Assembly (NCBI RefSeq): GCF_000003195.3
Contig: NC_012873.2
Location: 8,269,894-8,333,893 of the forward strand
Source: Sorghum bicolor
Lineage: Eukaryota > Streptophyta > Magnoliopsida > Poales > Poaceae
Direction of reading: 5' to 3'
Length of the DNA stretch: 64,000 nt
A program made the translations under genes and the position numbers. The notes under the pieces were generated by a model. The model ran no database searches. It was given only the letters and a program-made list of their open reading frames with translations, and was not told where the DNA came from. Position 1 is the first letter of the stretch; each line of letters starts with the position of its first letter. This document shows, piece by piece, positions 38,390-49,494 of this stretch.

Positions 38390-39676
38390 ATACAGCAGGG
38401 GAGGTCCCAACTGTAGAATTTATTAAAACCAAAACAAACCACTTTACAAAAGGGAAAACTGTACAGCCAAGACGGGAGAAAGAGAAGAGTCCTGAGCGGG
38501 GGCGGGGCCAAGGAGCAAACTAGCCAAAGAGGTCTAAAACGAGAATAAAAACTGGCCAGTTAGAAATACAAAGTCTATGAGCTTAGATCCTGGCTTCCAA
38601 ATGCCCGGAGGTTTCTCGAACGTTAGTTTTAATGTTTTGTCTTCTGTGCATGAAGTTGGGTTATGGTTTAGGTTTCACAATGAGGAGGGCAGGCTGGGTT
38701 CTGAGCCAGAGTACCACTCATGGTGTAGCGCAGGGAGCTGTTTGGTTTTGGTGCTGTCTTTTCTTTGTTGGTTCCAAAACACTTGTATTTCCTTTTTCTG
38801 AATGGGAATGGGGTTTGACTCGGGTCAGAAAAAAATGTTCTTTAATTTTTTAATTATAGAGGGGGTTTCTAGAGTTGCCATTGTGTCTACTTTCTTTCAT
38901 TTATAATAGATTTTGGCTAGGTCCATCAAATTTAAAGGTTGATTTGATTTTGTTGTTTCCTAAAAATCATTTTAGCCTTGTGGTTGCAAAAGACGGAAGC
39001 TCCTTTTCCACACATGTCGGTATCAGTACAATTCAAATTAATTTTCCATTAATGTGAGCTTATTTATTCTACAGTTCCTCTCTACTTGATTAGTTTGCAT
39101 CAGAGCTATGTTCACCACTTCCATAAACCATCAAAATGTAAGGTTTGACAAAACACATAGGCTATAGGTACATTTAAGGTTAAGTGCAGAACTATGCAGA
39201 ACCCTTGGCCTTAAAATCTCCAAAATTGCACCATGCTCAATTTTATCAAAGGCCTTTTCAAAGTCAAGATTCAGAATAATCAGTTCATTTTTTGAGGTGT
39301 GATAGATATGCAAATATTCCGGTGCCCACGCCAAACAATCCTGAATGATCCTTGACTTGATGAACCCATATTGGTTTTGATGAATGAGATTCTTAATTTG
39401 TGACTGCAGCCTGTTTGGCAGTAGCTTGGTTAGGAGCTTAACTTCATATGACACACTGGTGTTATGTATTGTCACTATAATTTCACCCTTGTTTAATATT
39501 AAACACAGATGGCATGCAGCAGTTACTAAAACTGATGAATACTTACTGGAAAGCCTGACAGAAGATATTTCGTAGGCTGTACCAATATCCTCGAATATTC
39601 TTGGACCCGCCAAAGTCAGAAATGTACCCCCATCTACACAGTTTATCCCATTGGAAAATGTGAGTGAATGATACAC
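38390..39676 (-). pseudogene. L1-type LINE fragment with reverse transcriptase
   Basis: On the minus strand, 39676-39131 encodes part of a non-LTR reverse transcriptase: KLLPNRLQSQIKNLIHQNQY, GFIKSRIIQDCLAWAPEYL and LDFEKAFDKIEHGAI are typical plant L1 RT motifs. The first and last of that segment read into unrelated residues. About 38390-38440 read on the minus strand (AATAAATTCTACAGTTGGGA) resembles a grass L1 3' tail. The sequence between may be an unrelated insertion. Confidence 0.7.
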
Positions 39677-39679
39677 GGA

Positions 39680-40316
39680 CCACCAAAAGTGACTGAAGAC
39701 CTGTCACTTTTTTGGGCCAACTTGCAAACGCACCACAATGACAATGATAATCATATATATATTATTACATCATAGAGCTAAGTCATAGGGTCTTGTGTGA
39801 GCACCTCCTGATTGTGTACTACTAGTGTGTCAAATTATGCTGGTTGCCATGGCATGAAGATACCTGATTTCAGAACTGAGTGGAGTTGGTGATTCACAAT
39901 TATTGAAACCAAGTTCACACGGCTATGTTGCAGTGCACTACTTCTGGAGCCTTTCTGATTGTGTAGTGATTTCAACAATGTACTGCACCAGCACAATATA
40001 ACACATCATTAAAACTGTAGTGCAAATCTCTTGCTTGGATGATGAGTACTAGGTTTTGGTCCCACTACAAGGGACTGAAGAACCGTTGTTAGACTGATCT
40101 CTCACCAGACTGGCCCAACGGGCAGGCTGGGCCTGGATCCGCGCCCTGATCGGGGGCACCCAGCTTAATTCATGGCTGGTGCCCCCCCTATCGTGCAGCG
40201 CTATAAAGAGAAGGTAGGGGAGCTGGGGCTCAGGTCACGAGGTTCCTCGAAGCCGCCACTCCCCACCGAGAACCCTAAACCGATCACGAGGGTCACGCTG
40301 TGAGTGACGGGAAGTC
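39680..40316. other. Intergenic with a TATA-like site
   Basis: No coding sequence. TATAAAG at 40202-40208 with a GC-rich downstream stretch resembles a promoter or LTR promoter. It could serve the possible small gene at 40972. Confidence 0.4.
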
Positions 40317-40851
40317 AGCCTGGGCGTTCGGTTCCTCGGTTTGGTTCGGTTCTTCGGTTGACACAAATTCGGTTCTCTACAAATAGGAACCGATCGGTTC
40401 TTCACAAACCTTGGAACCGAGCAAAATCGGTTTCGGTTAGTTCGGTTCGGTTCCGGTTCCGACCGAACTAACCGAAAATTTACACAAGCATAAAAAAAAG
40501 AATAGAAAAATAGGAAAAAATATTTTTAAAAAAGCAAGATGTCGTTATTTTAAAAAATGTGAGGATGTGAGGCTATGAGAGGGTGTCATTCACCTTTTAT
40601 ATTTAGGGTTGAGGTGGTATTAGGCCTATGTTGTAAGGTTTATTGGGCTTGTTTTATGAATTTCGGTTATTTCGGTTCTTTCGGTTAACCGAGCCTGGGA
40701 ACCGAAATTTGATCGGTTAGTTCGGTTCCTAAGAACTGAGAACCGAACAGCTAACCGAAAATAAAATTTTCGGTTTCGGTTATTTCGGTTTCGGTTCCGG
40801 TTATTTCGGTTTCGGTTTCGGTTTCGGTTCTCGGTTATTTTTGCCTAGGCT
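40317..40851. mobile_element. Non-autonomous DNA element rich in CGGTT motifs
   Basis: It starts AGCCTGGGCG and ends CCTAGGCT (imperfect inverted repeat). Both arms are packed with TTCGGTT/AACCGAA units in both orientations, and the centre is AT-rich. The architecture matches hAT-type non-autonomous elements with subterminal transposase-binding repeats. A related element lies at about 59300-60055. No clear TSD. Confidence 0.6.
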
Positions 40852-40971
40852 TAACAGGAAGCACCACTGATGTTCGCCGCTGTCACTGGATCGTGCTCCA
40901 CTCCACCACCGTCGCCGGTCACCTGATCTACCCCGACCGTCGCTGCCCTAGCGCAGAGGAGCACCGTCTCC

Positions 40972-41649
40972 ATGGCTGGCTCCAGCATCTCCAACCCCAC
41001 CGATGGTCTGTGCACTTCACTCTCCTCTCTCTCCCTCACATCTAGTAGTTCTTGTATTAGGACCCATGTTTCTATCCCAAATGAAAAGGTTGTACCTCAC
41101 CAGATCTACTGCTAGTCGATCCTATAAGCTTAACAACCGTGACTTTTGTTCATCAGTTTAGAGCTCCCCCCCTGCCCTCCTTGCAAGATCAGATTTGTCG
41201 AGTTACTTGAGTACTGTGGGAGGAAAAGAATTAACATGACAAAACCCTAGCTGGCCAATTATTGTACCAAAGGGTTTCAACTGCTGCTGTTGCCCTTTTG
41301 CATGGTGTATTTTTTTGCTCCTGAATTCTGCCTTTCCTTTTTTCTGACAGCGATGTGCAGAAAGCCGAGAAACCCTCGTTTGGACGTGTTTGGAGATGGT
41401 TGGCTGGGCCGGCTCAGCCTATACAGGATGAGTCAATGGGTACATTTCAGTAGGAAGGTAGCTGGTGGGTTTGCACAGTTTATGTGGATACCAAGGATTG
41501 AGAGTTGATTACTGAAAGTGAAACGCTCTCATTTATGTGATGATGTTCACATCTGACATCTGTTTGGGCAGTCTTGAATCGTTGTTTGCCATCAGGTATT
41601 CAAGTCTGTAGATTCAGATTCAGGAACCGAAAGTGATGCTGAGGAATAA
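40972..41649 (+). CDS. Possible small three-exon gene, 64 aa
   Basis: Not recognised. Exons 40972-41005, 41351-41457 and 41596-41649 join through GT-AG introns in consistent phase to give 64 aa: MAGSSISNPTDA, a basic/aromatic middle (WLGRLSLYRMSQW) and an acidic tail SVDSDSGTESDAEE. The last exon ends in TAA. A TATA-like site at 40202 and a GC-rich leader precede it, with the CGGTT element inserted between. Against it: the small size, no known domain, and a competing frame across exon 2. It may be a gene fragment carried by a transposon. Confidence 0.3.
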
Positions 41650-41654
41650 TTGTT

Positions 41655-42560
41655 GGAGTCAACCATTTGGGGCCTTCTCGGAATTTCGCAACGAAAAGCG
41701 AAATCTCTCCAAATCCCACAAGAATGCTCCATTCTAAAAGCGTCGCTGGACCATCTGATCAGCAATTGTGCAGTCCCGATTGAGACAAGGAGCTATATGA
41801 GCCTATGACAATCAGTTACCTTTCAATAATATCTAGTGGGAGAACAGTACCCCATGCCCCATTTGGATAGGAAAACTGGAATACTACATGAACCCAAAGT
41901 CTCCTAATCTATAGATAGCGTAGAATCTCCAATCTTAACAGAGCATTCAACAGCTAAAATCTAACAGGCTCTGCCAATAGGTGTTCTAAAGTTGCCCCAC
42001 CATTGCTGTGCATCAATCTGGCAAGAGTACTTTCCTTTGGCTCTATTCATACTTTACATGGCAGGTGCTCGTGCACATGAGGTCTCCTATGCTACATTGC
42101 TACTAAAGATCCTTTTTGGTCTTTGGATTTTCCTTCACCCAATTATTCTCTTGTTCGTAGGGTGTCAGTGACAGGCATTAACAGACAAAGGTCACAGGAG
42201 AATCACTGCATCATGTCAAAATGCTAATGATCTAGGTCCTCACAAAGTGGTGGCACCGTATCCTAGCTAGCTGTAAAGAGTCTAAGTGCTTGATTTGACT
42301 ACCATGCACAGTGTCTCTTATTCAAGCTTTAGTTGATTAATAGATGAGTTAGTATTGCCTTTGTCCCCAAAAGAAATGCAATTCTAGTCTTATTCTTAGT
42401 CCAACTATTTTGTGTTTGACCAAATCTATTGAAAAGAGCATCAATATTTATGGCTTCAAATAGGTATTTCATATTTATTTGGTATTATAAATAATTCGTC
42501 CTCTTTTACATTTATTTATAGCTTTTTTTTTCTCGATCACACAAAACGGACATCCCATTT
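41655..42560. other. Intergenic, nothing recognised
   Basis: No gene. The region near 42340-42540 is AT-rich and may hold an eroded Stowaway-type sequence (ACTAGTATTGCCTTTGTCCC-like), which I could not confirm. Confidence 0.4.
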
Positions 42561-42645
42561 ATTTATAGAGTGTTCGGTTTGATGAATCACTCCATTCTAG
42601 ATGAGATGATCATCGTGAGTCCATTCCCCAAATTTGATGAAATGA

Positions 42646-43765
42646 CACAACTACATAAAATATTTTCCATGACCTTTCGAAAACAGCCTTGGAGGTGGGC
42701 AGTTTCTTCAACCGCCTTGGTTAATGCCCTGGATTAACCAAGGCGACATTTTTATTAACTAAGGCGGTCATAAAAAACGCCTCACAAAATCGATTTACCG
42801 AGATGGTCATCTTAAGACAACCGCCTTCAAAAATAGTTTATTTTCGGAGGCGGTCATCAACCGCCTTTCGTAAATCTATTAACCGAGACGGGCGCGCTAT
42901 AAGGTTCGTATCGAAAAATAGTGGCCCAATAGGTGGCCTATTTTAGCCCAGTATCACTCATCGTATATAAACGAAGAGCTAGGGTTTCTTCTCCCTATCT
43001 CTCACTTCATCCCTCAGAGGTAGCGCCCCTTTCCCTCCCCTCCTCTCTAGATTCACGGCGCTCCCTCCCCTTCCCTTCTCTCCCACTCCTCTTCCTCCCT
43101 CCATGCCACGCGAGGCGGCGCACAAGCATGCCTTGGGCGATGCATGGGATGGTCCTTCAAGGCGTCGTGGGGGCGGCCATGGCGCGGAAGGCGGTGCCCC
43201 CTCCTCTCTAACCCAGCGGCGCCGCCTCCCCTCCCCCGTGCCAGATTCGGCGAGGAGGCCGGCTGCTGCGTCTAGATCCAGGTGACGAGCCCCCTCCCCT
43301 CCCTCTCTTTCTCTCTCTAAACCTCTCTCACCCTCTCTCTCTCTCTGGCAGCGCCTGTCTGTGGCGGCGCATGGAGCAGCGCTTGCTCCTTCATGCGGTG
43401 AGCTCCTCCTTCGAGCGGTGGCGGCAGTGGTCAGATCGACGAACGCCGACGCAGATCCGGTAATGGGAAGCCAGAGCCGGCTACGGGAGGCTACGAGCGG
43501 ATCTCGGTGCTACGCATGGTCGGGCATGGATTTAGGCACCACAAATGGTGGCGTCGGCAACAACGCATGGATGGGCTCGGTGGGCCCATGGATGGGCTCG
43601 CTGGGCTTATCCATGGTTTTTTTGTTTTTTATCAGGTTTACCGTGGTGGGCAACGAACCGCCTCAGAAAAGGTCACATTAACCATGACCTTTGATCCGAG
43701 GCGGTTGCAAAAACCGCCGCGGTTAAGGGATTTTGCCCCCTCGGTAAAAAAATATTGTAGTAGTG
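42646..43765. mobile_element. Non-autonomous CACTA element
   Basis: The 1120-bp element is flanked by the 3-bp duplication TGA (42643-42645 and 43766-43768). The right end reads TTGTAGTAGTG (complement CACTACTACAA); the left end is an altered CACAACTACATAAAAT. Subterminal CCGCCTTGG, AGGCGG and CCGCGGTTAAGG motifs repeat in both orientations. The middle is C/T-rich then GC-rich with open frames but no recognisable domain, and may be captured gene sequence. A paralogous copy of the flanks at about 44095-44130 lacks the insertion. Confidence 0.85.
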
Positions 43766-43799
43766 TGACTTCATTCCTTATACTATTTTCCGATTATTT

Positions 43800-44045
43800 A
43801 TAGAATACTAGGAGGATTTCCCGCGCGTTGCCGCGAGTATGAAGAAGTAATATAAATATGTTAGAATGTGTATTGTCTAATTGGACAGCTTAAATGTTCA
43901 GAAAAATATGTGACTTGCTGATGTGGACATTACAATTGCATAAGCTAGTGGATTTTAATTGTGTGTGATATTGGATTGCCTAGTTGGATAGCTTGCATGT
44001 TGAGAGAAATAGATAGTAGGGTTTTGCTTTATAAGAGTATAAGAT
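43800..44045. other. Unassigned repeat-like segment
   Basis: It begins CTAGGAGGATTTCCCGCGCG and then contains two related phrases, CTAATTGGACAGCTTAAATG and CTAGTTGGATAGCTTGCATG. It appears inserted within the repeat described next, since it separates CCGATTATTTATAG from its continuation. Family unknown. Confidence 0.35.
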
Positions 44046-44049
44046 TTGG

Positions 44050-44640
44050 TTTAAGGAATCACTCCATTATAGATGAGATCATCATGAGTCCATTCCCAAA
44101 TTTGATGAAATGACTTCATTCCTTATACTATGACCGATTATTAGCTTCTGAGGAACAAGCTGACGATAAATCAACCCATTACTTTCCACTATCCAAACAA
44201 ACAAGTAACAAGTGAGAAGACGATGTATGAACTCATTTCTAAAACCGAACACTTTATTAGTTAAAACTGAGACAATCAACTATGCTAGAATTGTATTCTT
44301 TTCGAGATAGAGGTAATAAATTTGTGTCATGAATAGTAAATTTCAAGTAATGTCAGAATGTATGAATTTAAGAGAAAATAAATATTATGTCAGATTTTTG
44401 TTCCTTATTATGGACTCTTATGTTCCTGCCAAGGTTTTCGGAGTACGCCTGGAAGGTGAGAAATTCAGCATGTCCATAAGCTCGGTTGCCCCCCAAAAAG
44501 GAACCGAACGACAACATGTATGTAATGAAAATGAGAGGGATTCAAACCAAAACACTCGTGATTGGATCCGCATTGTGCTTATGATGCATGATGCATTGGT
44601 CGAGAGAACCGAACTGTGAGCAATACACCGTCTGCTTCAG
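44050..44640. repeat. Dispersed repeat, second copy at 60790-62085
   Basis: The part at about 44050-44130 matches the CACTA flanks (42570-42645 joined to 43766-43800). The part at about 44222-44640 matches about 60790-61150 joined to about 62035-62085: shared blocks include AGTTAAAACTGAGACAATCA, TAATAAATTTGTGTCATGAA and TTGATTGGATCCGC-like ends. No coding function seen. Confidence 0.75.
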
Positions 44641-44689
44641 TTGTGCCGGATGAGGAACAAGAGATGGGTCAGACGTTCGGGCTGTTTTT

Positions 44690-45175
44690 TTAACACCTAT
44701 GGATCGAATGTTAATACATATATAAACTACTAAATATAGACTATTTACGAAATTAAAAACATAGCTAGAGAATAATTTGCGAGATGATTTTTTAACCCTA
44801 ATTAGTAGGGATGAAAATGATACAGATATTTTCCGACCGTATTCGAGACCGAATTCGTTTAGAGGGGTTTAGATCTGTCCGTATCCGAGTCCGAATATTC
44901 AACATCCGATACCGTATCCGTATCCATATCTGAATACTTAAATCGTATATTTATGATGTCGACATCCAATCGTATCTTATCCGACATGATTGACATTATC
45001 CGTATTTGAATCCGAATCCGACCAGAAATATGAAAACAAATATGATATCGGTGATATCCGTCCGTATCCGATCCGTTTTCATCCCTAGTCTATGATTTGA
45101 CACTAATTGCTGTAGTTACTGATGTGCTACAGGATCTGTTAAACTTTAGCATATTAACTAAACACCTCCTAGTAC
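44690..45175. mobile_element. GGCCTTGTTTAG-family MITE split by another MITE
   Basis: The left half ends ...CCCTAATTAGT and the right half resumes CTATGATTTGACACTAATTG, reconstituting the family core when the 44807-45086 element is removed. Confidence 0.65.
44807..45086. mobile_element. MITE with AGGGATGAAAA ends nested in another MITE
   Basis: Perfect terminal inverted repeats AGGGATGAAAA/TTTTCATCCCT bound a 280-bp element, flanked by AGT on both sides (44804-44806 and 45087-45089). Subterminal TATCCG/CGGATA-type motifs repeat in both arms. Confidence 0.85.
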
Positions 45176-45179
45176 AAGC

Positions 45180-45635
45180 AAATCCAATGCCCGTTGGAGC
45201 GGAGGGGATTGGTCCAACTAGGCGGCTTGGCCCAAGAGACTCGGTAACCAGCTACTCACGGAAATAGCGTGCGGTCTTCCCTCACATGTGACAGTTTGCT
45301 TACGAGTGCTATTTACAGATCTAGCATTTGGAACAGTGGTCCGTCAGGCCCTATATATGTGGCCTTGAAGAAGATGCCATGCCGCTCCCAGGCCTAGGCT
45401 CCATGGTTTGGTGCAAGGGTTCATCATGTTGCTCATGTTAAGTTCCAGTGATCTGTATCTTCGCTTGGGCGACCTCCACAGCTCGAGTGTCGTCATGTTA
45501 GCTTTTGCTATTGTGCTGCTCCTGCACCAGAAGTCCAGTCAGCAAAACTGGTGGCCATTTCAGCATTTAGCTCACCAGCTGCTGCAACCTCCTTTATGTG
45601 TGTAATGTTATGGTTGTTTTTAGTCCTCTAATCAT
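45180..45635. other. Intergenic, nothing recognised
   Basis: One short open frame (45408-45605) without a domain. No repeat signature identified. Confidence 0.4.
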
Positions 45636-45639
45636 CTCT

Positions 45640-47310
45640 CCTAGTATGACTGTCTCCAATGTCACTATGTAACTCGCCAAGTTGCTTGCCAACAGGCTAG
45701 CCCCCTTGTTGGACTCCTTGGTCTCCAAATGCCAAAGTGCGTTCATAAAAAAGGATCATCCACAACAACTTCCTCTACATACAGAATATGGTGTGGACTA
45801 TGCAAAAGCAAAAATTGCCAACCCTCTTCCTCAAGTGTTAGACATACACAAAGCTTTCGACATGGTCAGTTGGAGCTATCTTCTCGAGGCACTTTAGGCG
45901 CACAGATTTGGAGTAGGCTGGCGGGAATGGGTCTCAGTACTCTTCCGCACCACTTCCTCAAGGGTGATCCTAAATGGGCAGCCAACATGGCCTGCAATGC
46001 ATACTAGATTTGGCAACACAACACTCCATCCTCTCTAAATTGCCTTTGGCCACAACAAGATGGAGAACTTCCATGTATGCTGGTGATGCTACAATATTTA
46101 TTAACCCCCTCGAAGAGGACCTGGAAGCCATGCATCATGACCATACTGCAAGAATTTGGCAAAGTTTTAGGCCTTCACATAAATTTGCAGAAGAGCTCGG
46201 TCCACCCAATCAAGTGCCAAAACATTGACCTTTATCATGTTCTAGCTGCCTTCGTAGGGAGAAGAGAATCTTTTTCATGGCGCTACTTGGGCCTATAGCT
46301 ACACATGAGATCATTGCAAAAGATCCACATATAACCCCTCATCGAGCACATTGGTCAGCAACTGCTGGGATGGAAAGGGAAGATGCTCAACATAGTAGGT
46401 AGGTTAACCTTAGTAACCACAGTCTTATCTTCCATGCCTACCATCACCTCATGGTGTTCCCGCTTGTTTGGGCTAGGAAGAAGATTGATAAAACCAGAAG
46501 ATCCTTCTCGTGGAAAGGAGAGGAGAACACCAACATGGGTCACTGTTTAGTGAATTGCCCGATTGTCTATACGCCAAAGGATTTGGGTGGATTAGGAGTG
46601 CCCGACCTGGAAAGATCTGGAAGAGCTTTGCACTTAAGATGGATTTGGCAAGAATTGGGAGATGATCCAAAACCTTGGGTGGGAATGGAAGTGCCATGCA
46701 AAGACATAGATCGTCTCCTTTTCAATGCTTCCACCACAATCACAATTGGCAATGGCAACAAAGCACACTTCTAACACCACAATTAGCTAGGCGGGGAGGC
46801 ACCCAAATATCTAGCATCACACTAATTCATGTTGGCACATCGTAAGAACAGATTAGTTCATCGGTAACTAAGCAATGTTAACTGGATCATATTGCTGCGA
46901 ACGCACCAGTAGTACTACTCCAGGAGTTTGACGACCTATGGATCAAAATCCAAAGTGTTCGACTGTAGCCCAAGGTTCCAGACTCCATTACATGGAAGTG
47001 GAAAGCTGATGGAGTGTGCTCCACTCGCTCGGCATACAAATTAAAGTGTAGTTGAGAGGTTCACATAAAAAATCCCAACATGACCTCATTTGGAAAGCAA
47101 AAGCCGAGAATAAATGCAGAATTCATGCCTAAATCCTACTGCCTGATAAAATCCTAACACCAGACAATCTTCAGAAAAAGGGGATGGCTACACTAAGATC
47201 ATTGTGCCCATTGTAACGGTCCTCTAGAGACTAGACTACACCTCTCACTGTCATGTCTCTTAGCATGTGCTGTTTGAGATCAAATGTTGTCTTGGGAGAA
47301 TTTTGCTTTG
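45640..47310 (+). pseudogene. L1-type LINE fragment (RT and zf-RVT), degenerate
   Basis: Reverse-transcriptase residues appear in order with stops and shifts: LLANRLAPLLDSLVSKCQSA, VLDIHKAFDMVSWSYLLEAL (about 45830-45895), then FSWKGEENTNMGHCLVNC and LGGLGVPDLERSGRALHLRW (about 46510-46650). A zinc-binding RVT-associated tail (SITWKWKADG near 46985; a Cys/His stretch near 47210) follows. It is clearly non-functional. Confidence 0.8.
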
Positions 47311-47339
47311 TAGCTGCCTCAGCAATGCATAGGGTCCAT

Positions 47340-48645
47340 CCATCTATTGGACACACACGCGTGAGGAGACACCCGCGTCGCCCACCCACACGGGCACCTT
47401 AGGTGACAACCCTAGCTACCGCCGCCACCAACCACTGCCGCATACCCTGCCCTCGCCGTCACTAGAGGGTGTAGCTAGGAAGCTCGCACATCTCCCAAGG
47501 ATGGTGGCGATGAGGCTCTTGCCTAGGAAGGTCGTAACAACCTATGTGGGGACGGTGCTTGGTGAATGGGTTGACACTGTTGCCGGGAGTGGTGGGTTTG
47601 GCATGCGGAGGCGCTAAGAGGTTTTTGGAGGGGACGATGATGGTCGGAGCCACCAGTTAGGTGCTCTGGTGGTCAGATCCAAAGCTTGAGCAGCTAGATC
47701 TAGCTCGCCCTGACTGGAGGCATGGTGGCTGGTCGTAGGCTCTATCCGGTGTATTTAGTAGTGCCCAACAACCATGGGGTCATGGGTGGCCGGCTGGCTC
47801 GAATCTTGCTTCTGAAGCTAGAGCGGGTGGCCTCGCGCTCAAATCTATGATCTCCTGCTCCTACTTTGGCGTGGGGAGTCATCAACATGACGGTGGCTAG
47901 AGATGCTGGTCGGCGAGTTGGACAACAGTGGCTACCAACATCAATGATAGCAGGTGACTCGGTTGGACGGGCGGTGGCTAGCGTAGCAGACAAGCCGTGG
48001 CCAATGATGTGCACGGGGTTGAGGTGCCATGGCCAAAGCTTTGCCCTTCTTGGACCGATGACGATGATGAATCTAGACACGATTTTTCTTTCTTGGAAGC
48101 GTCAATCGATCGGTCTTCTTTCCTTTGTGTGGCTTGTCTTCCCTAGGTGAAAACCTGAATCTTCTGGTCAGATTATGCTCGGTGAGTCTACTGTGGGTGG
48201 CCAACATTATGGCGAGCAAGGTGGAAGCCTAGTTGAGGATTCAAGTTTGCGGTGTCAACGACGGAGGGAGGCGATCAAGAGGAGAGCGTTGGCGTGGTGA
48301 CTGGAGGGCCTCACATCTGTTGGTAGTGGACCACGAATTTGGTGAGGAGGCCGGTGTGGGAGGCGCCCATGAAGTTGGCAAGGAGGGCAGTGTGGGAGGT
48401 GGTGGCAACAGTTTTGAGTTGCCGAGATGACCTGTGTGATATGGTGATGGATAGTTCCGCGTTGTGGCGGCTGTTTTCTATGCGAGCAGGTGTTCTGACT
48501 GACAGCTGGAGGACGTGTGTGTGTGACACTTTTATCTTTTTGATGAAGCAGCTAGGTCCGCAAACTATGGTGTGCGTGCCTTGCGTTTGAGTTTGCGTAG
48601 TTTTGAAGTGTTGTGGTGTAATAAGGAATAATTACTATATCATCG
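47340..48645. other. GC-rich unassigned segment after the LINE
   Basis: It begins with CCGCCGCCACCA-like sequence and contains short frames on both strands, none with a recognisable domain. It might be a LINE 5' region or a captured gene fragment. I could not decide. Confidence 0.3.
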
Positions 48646-48649
48646 ATCG

Positions 48650-49494
48650 ATGGAGAAGCTGAGATATTAATATATTCTCTTTTCTAAAAGACACTTTTCC
48701 ACCTGGTGGGAGCATATGGCAAACAAGGTGCCAAAACAAGAACACAGACGTTTCAATGGAGTTTGCATATACATCGTGTGGAACGTTTGAAAAAAAAGAA
48801 TAAGAGTATCTTTCAAAATATGCACAAAGACAGTGCAACAAATTGTCTCCATGACCAAAGAGGACATAGTGCAGAGACATAGGGCAATGGCAATGGGTGG
48901 GCAAACAAATTAGTGTAGTTTGGAAATTTTTTCGACTCTGGTTCTAGGACCATGTGTTCGGCATAGCGTTTGCCATGGGTACATATAGCTCTTTTCCTAC
49001 TTAATTGAGCACCAGTGCTCCTGCCGTTGCCTTAAAAATAACGTTAGTCGTCTGTTAGTAAGTTGTTCAATCACAGCATGTACGGCCGAACAAAACAAGC
49101 TTGTACAGATCAAACTCGGCGCAGTAAAATTGCTACAAAAACCCGTACCTGGATCGAAAACCAGTTTAGCAAGAACGTTGGAAAAAATTACTTCAAACTA
49201 CTACTGCATGCTAATGTGTTGTCATAATATTCGTATAAAATTGTTCTCAGCAAACATTGATCAGTACAAGCCTTCGTTTCCATGAACTCAGCACTTTGGT
49301 TGGCTGCACGTTGGAGGCACTGACGTCTGAATGCACGTTGTTTTATTTGAATGTTCATAAATTGGAAATGAAAACAAATGATACAGTACCAACTAAATGT
49401 TCCATCGAGTCTGAGCAGAATTTAGGGAAATAACTACAGTGAGGAGAAGCGTTGTCTTCCGGTAGTTCCAAAAGGATGGGAAAACATGACGTGA
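48650..49494. other. 3' flank of the NBS-LRR gene
   Basis: AT-rich, no gene recognised. The part next to 49494 should contain the 3' UTR of the minus-strand resistance gene. Confidence 0.45.

Noticed and set aside
41351..41460. Alternative frame DVQKAEKPSFGRVWRWLAGP in the small candidate gene
   Set aside because: It looks protein-like but hits a stop before any phase-compatible donor and does not fit exon 1; kept only as a doubt on that gene.
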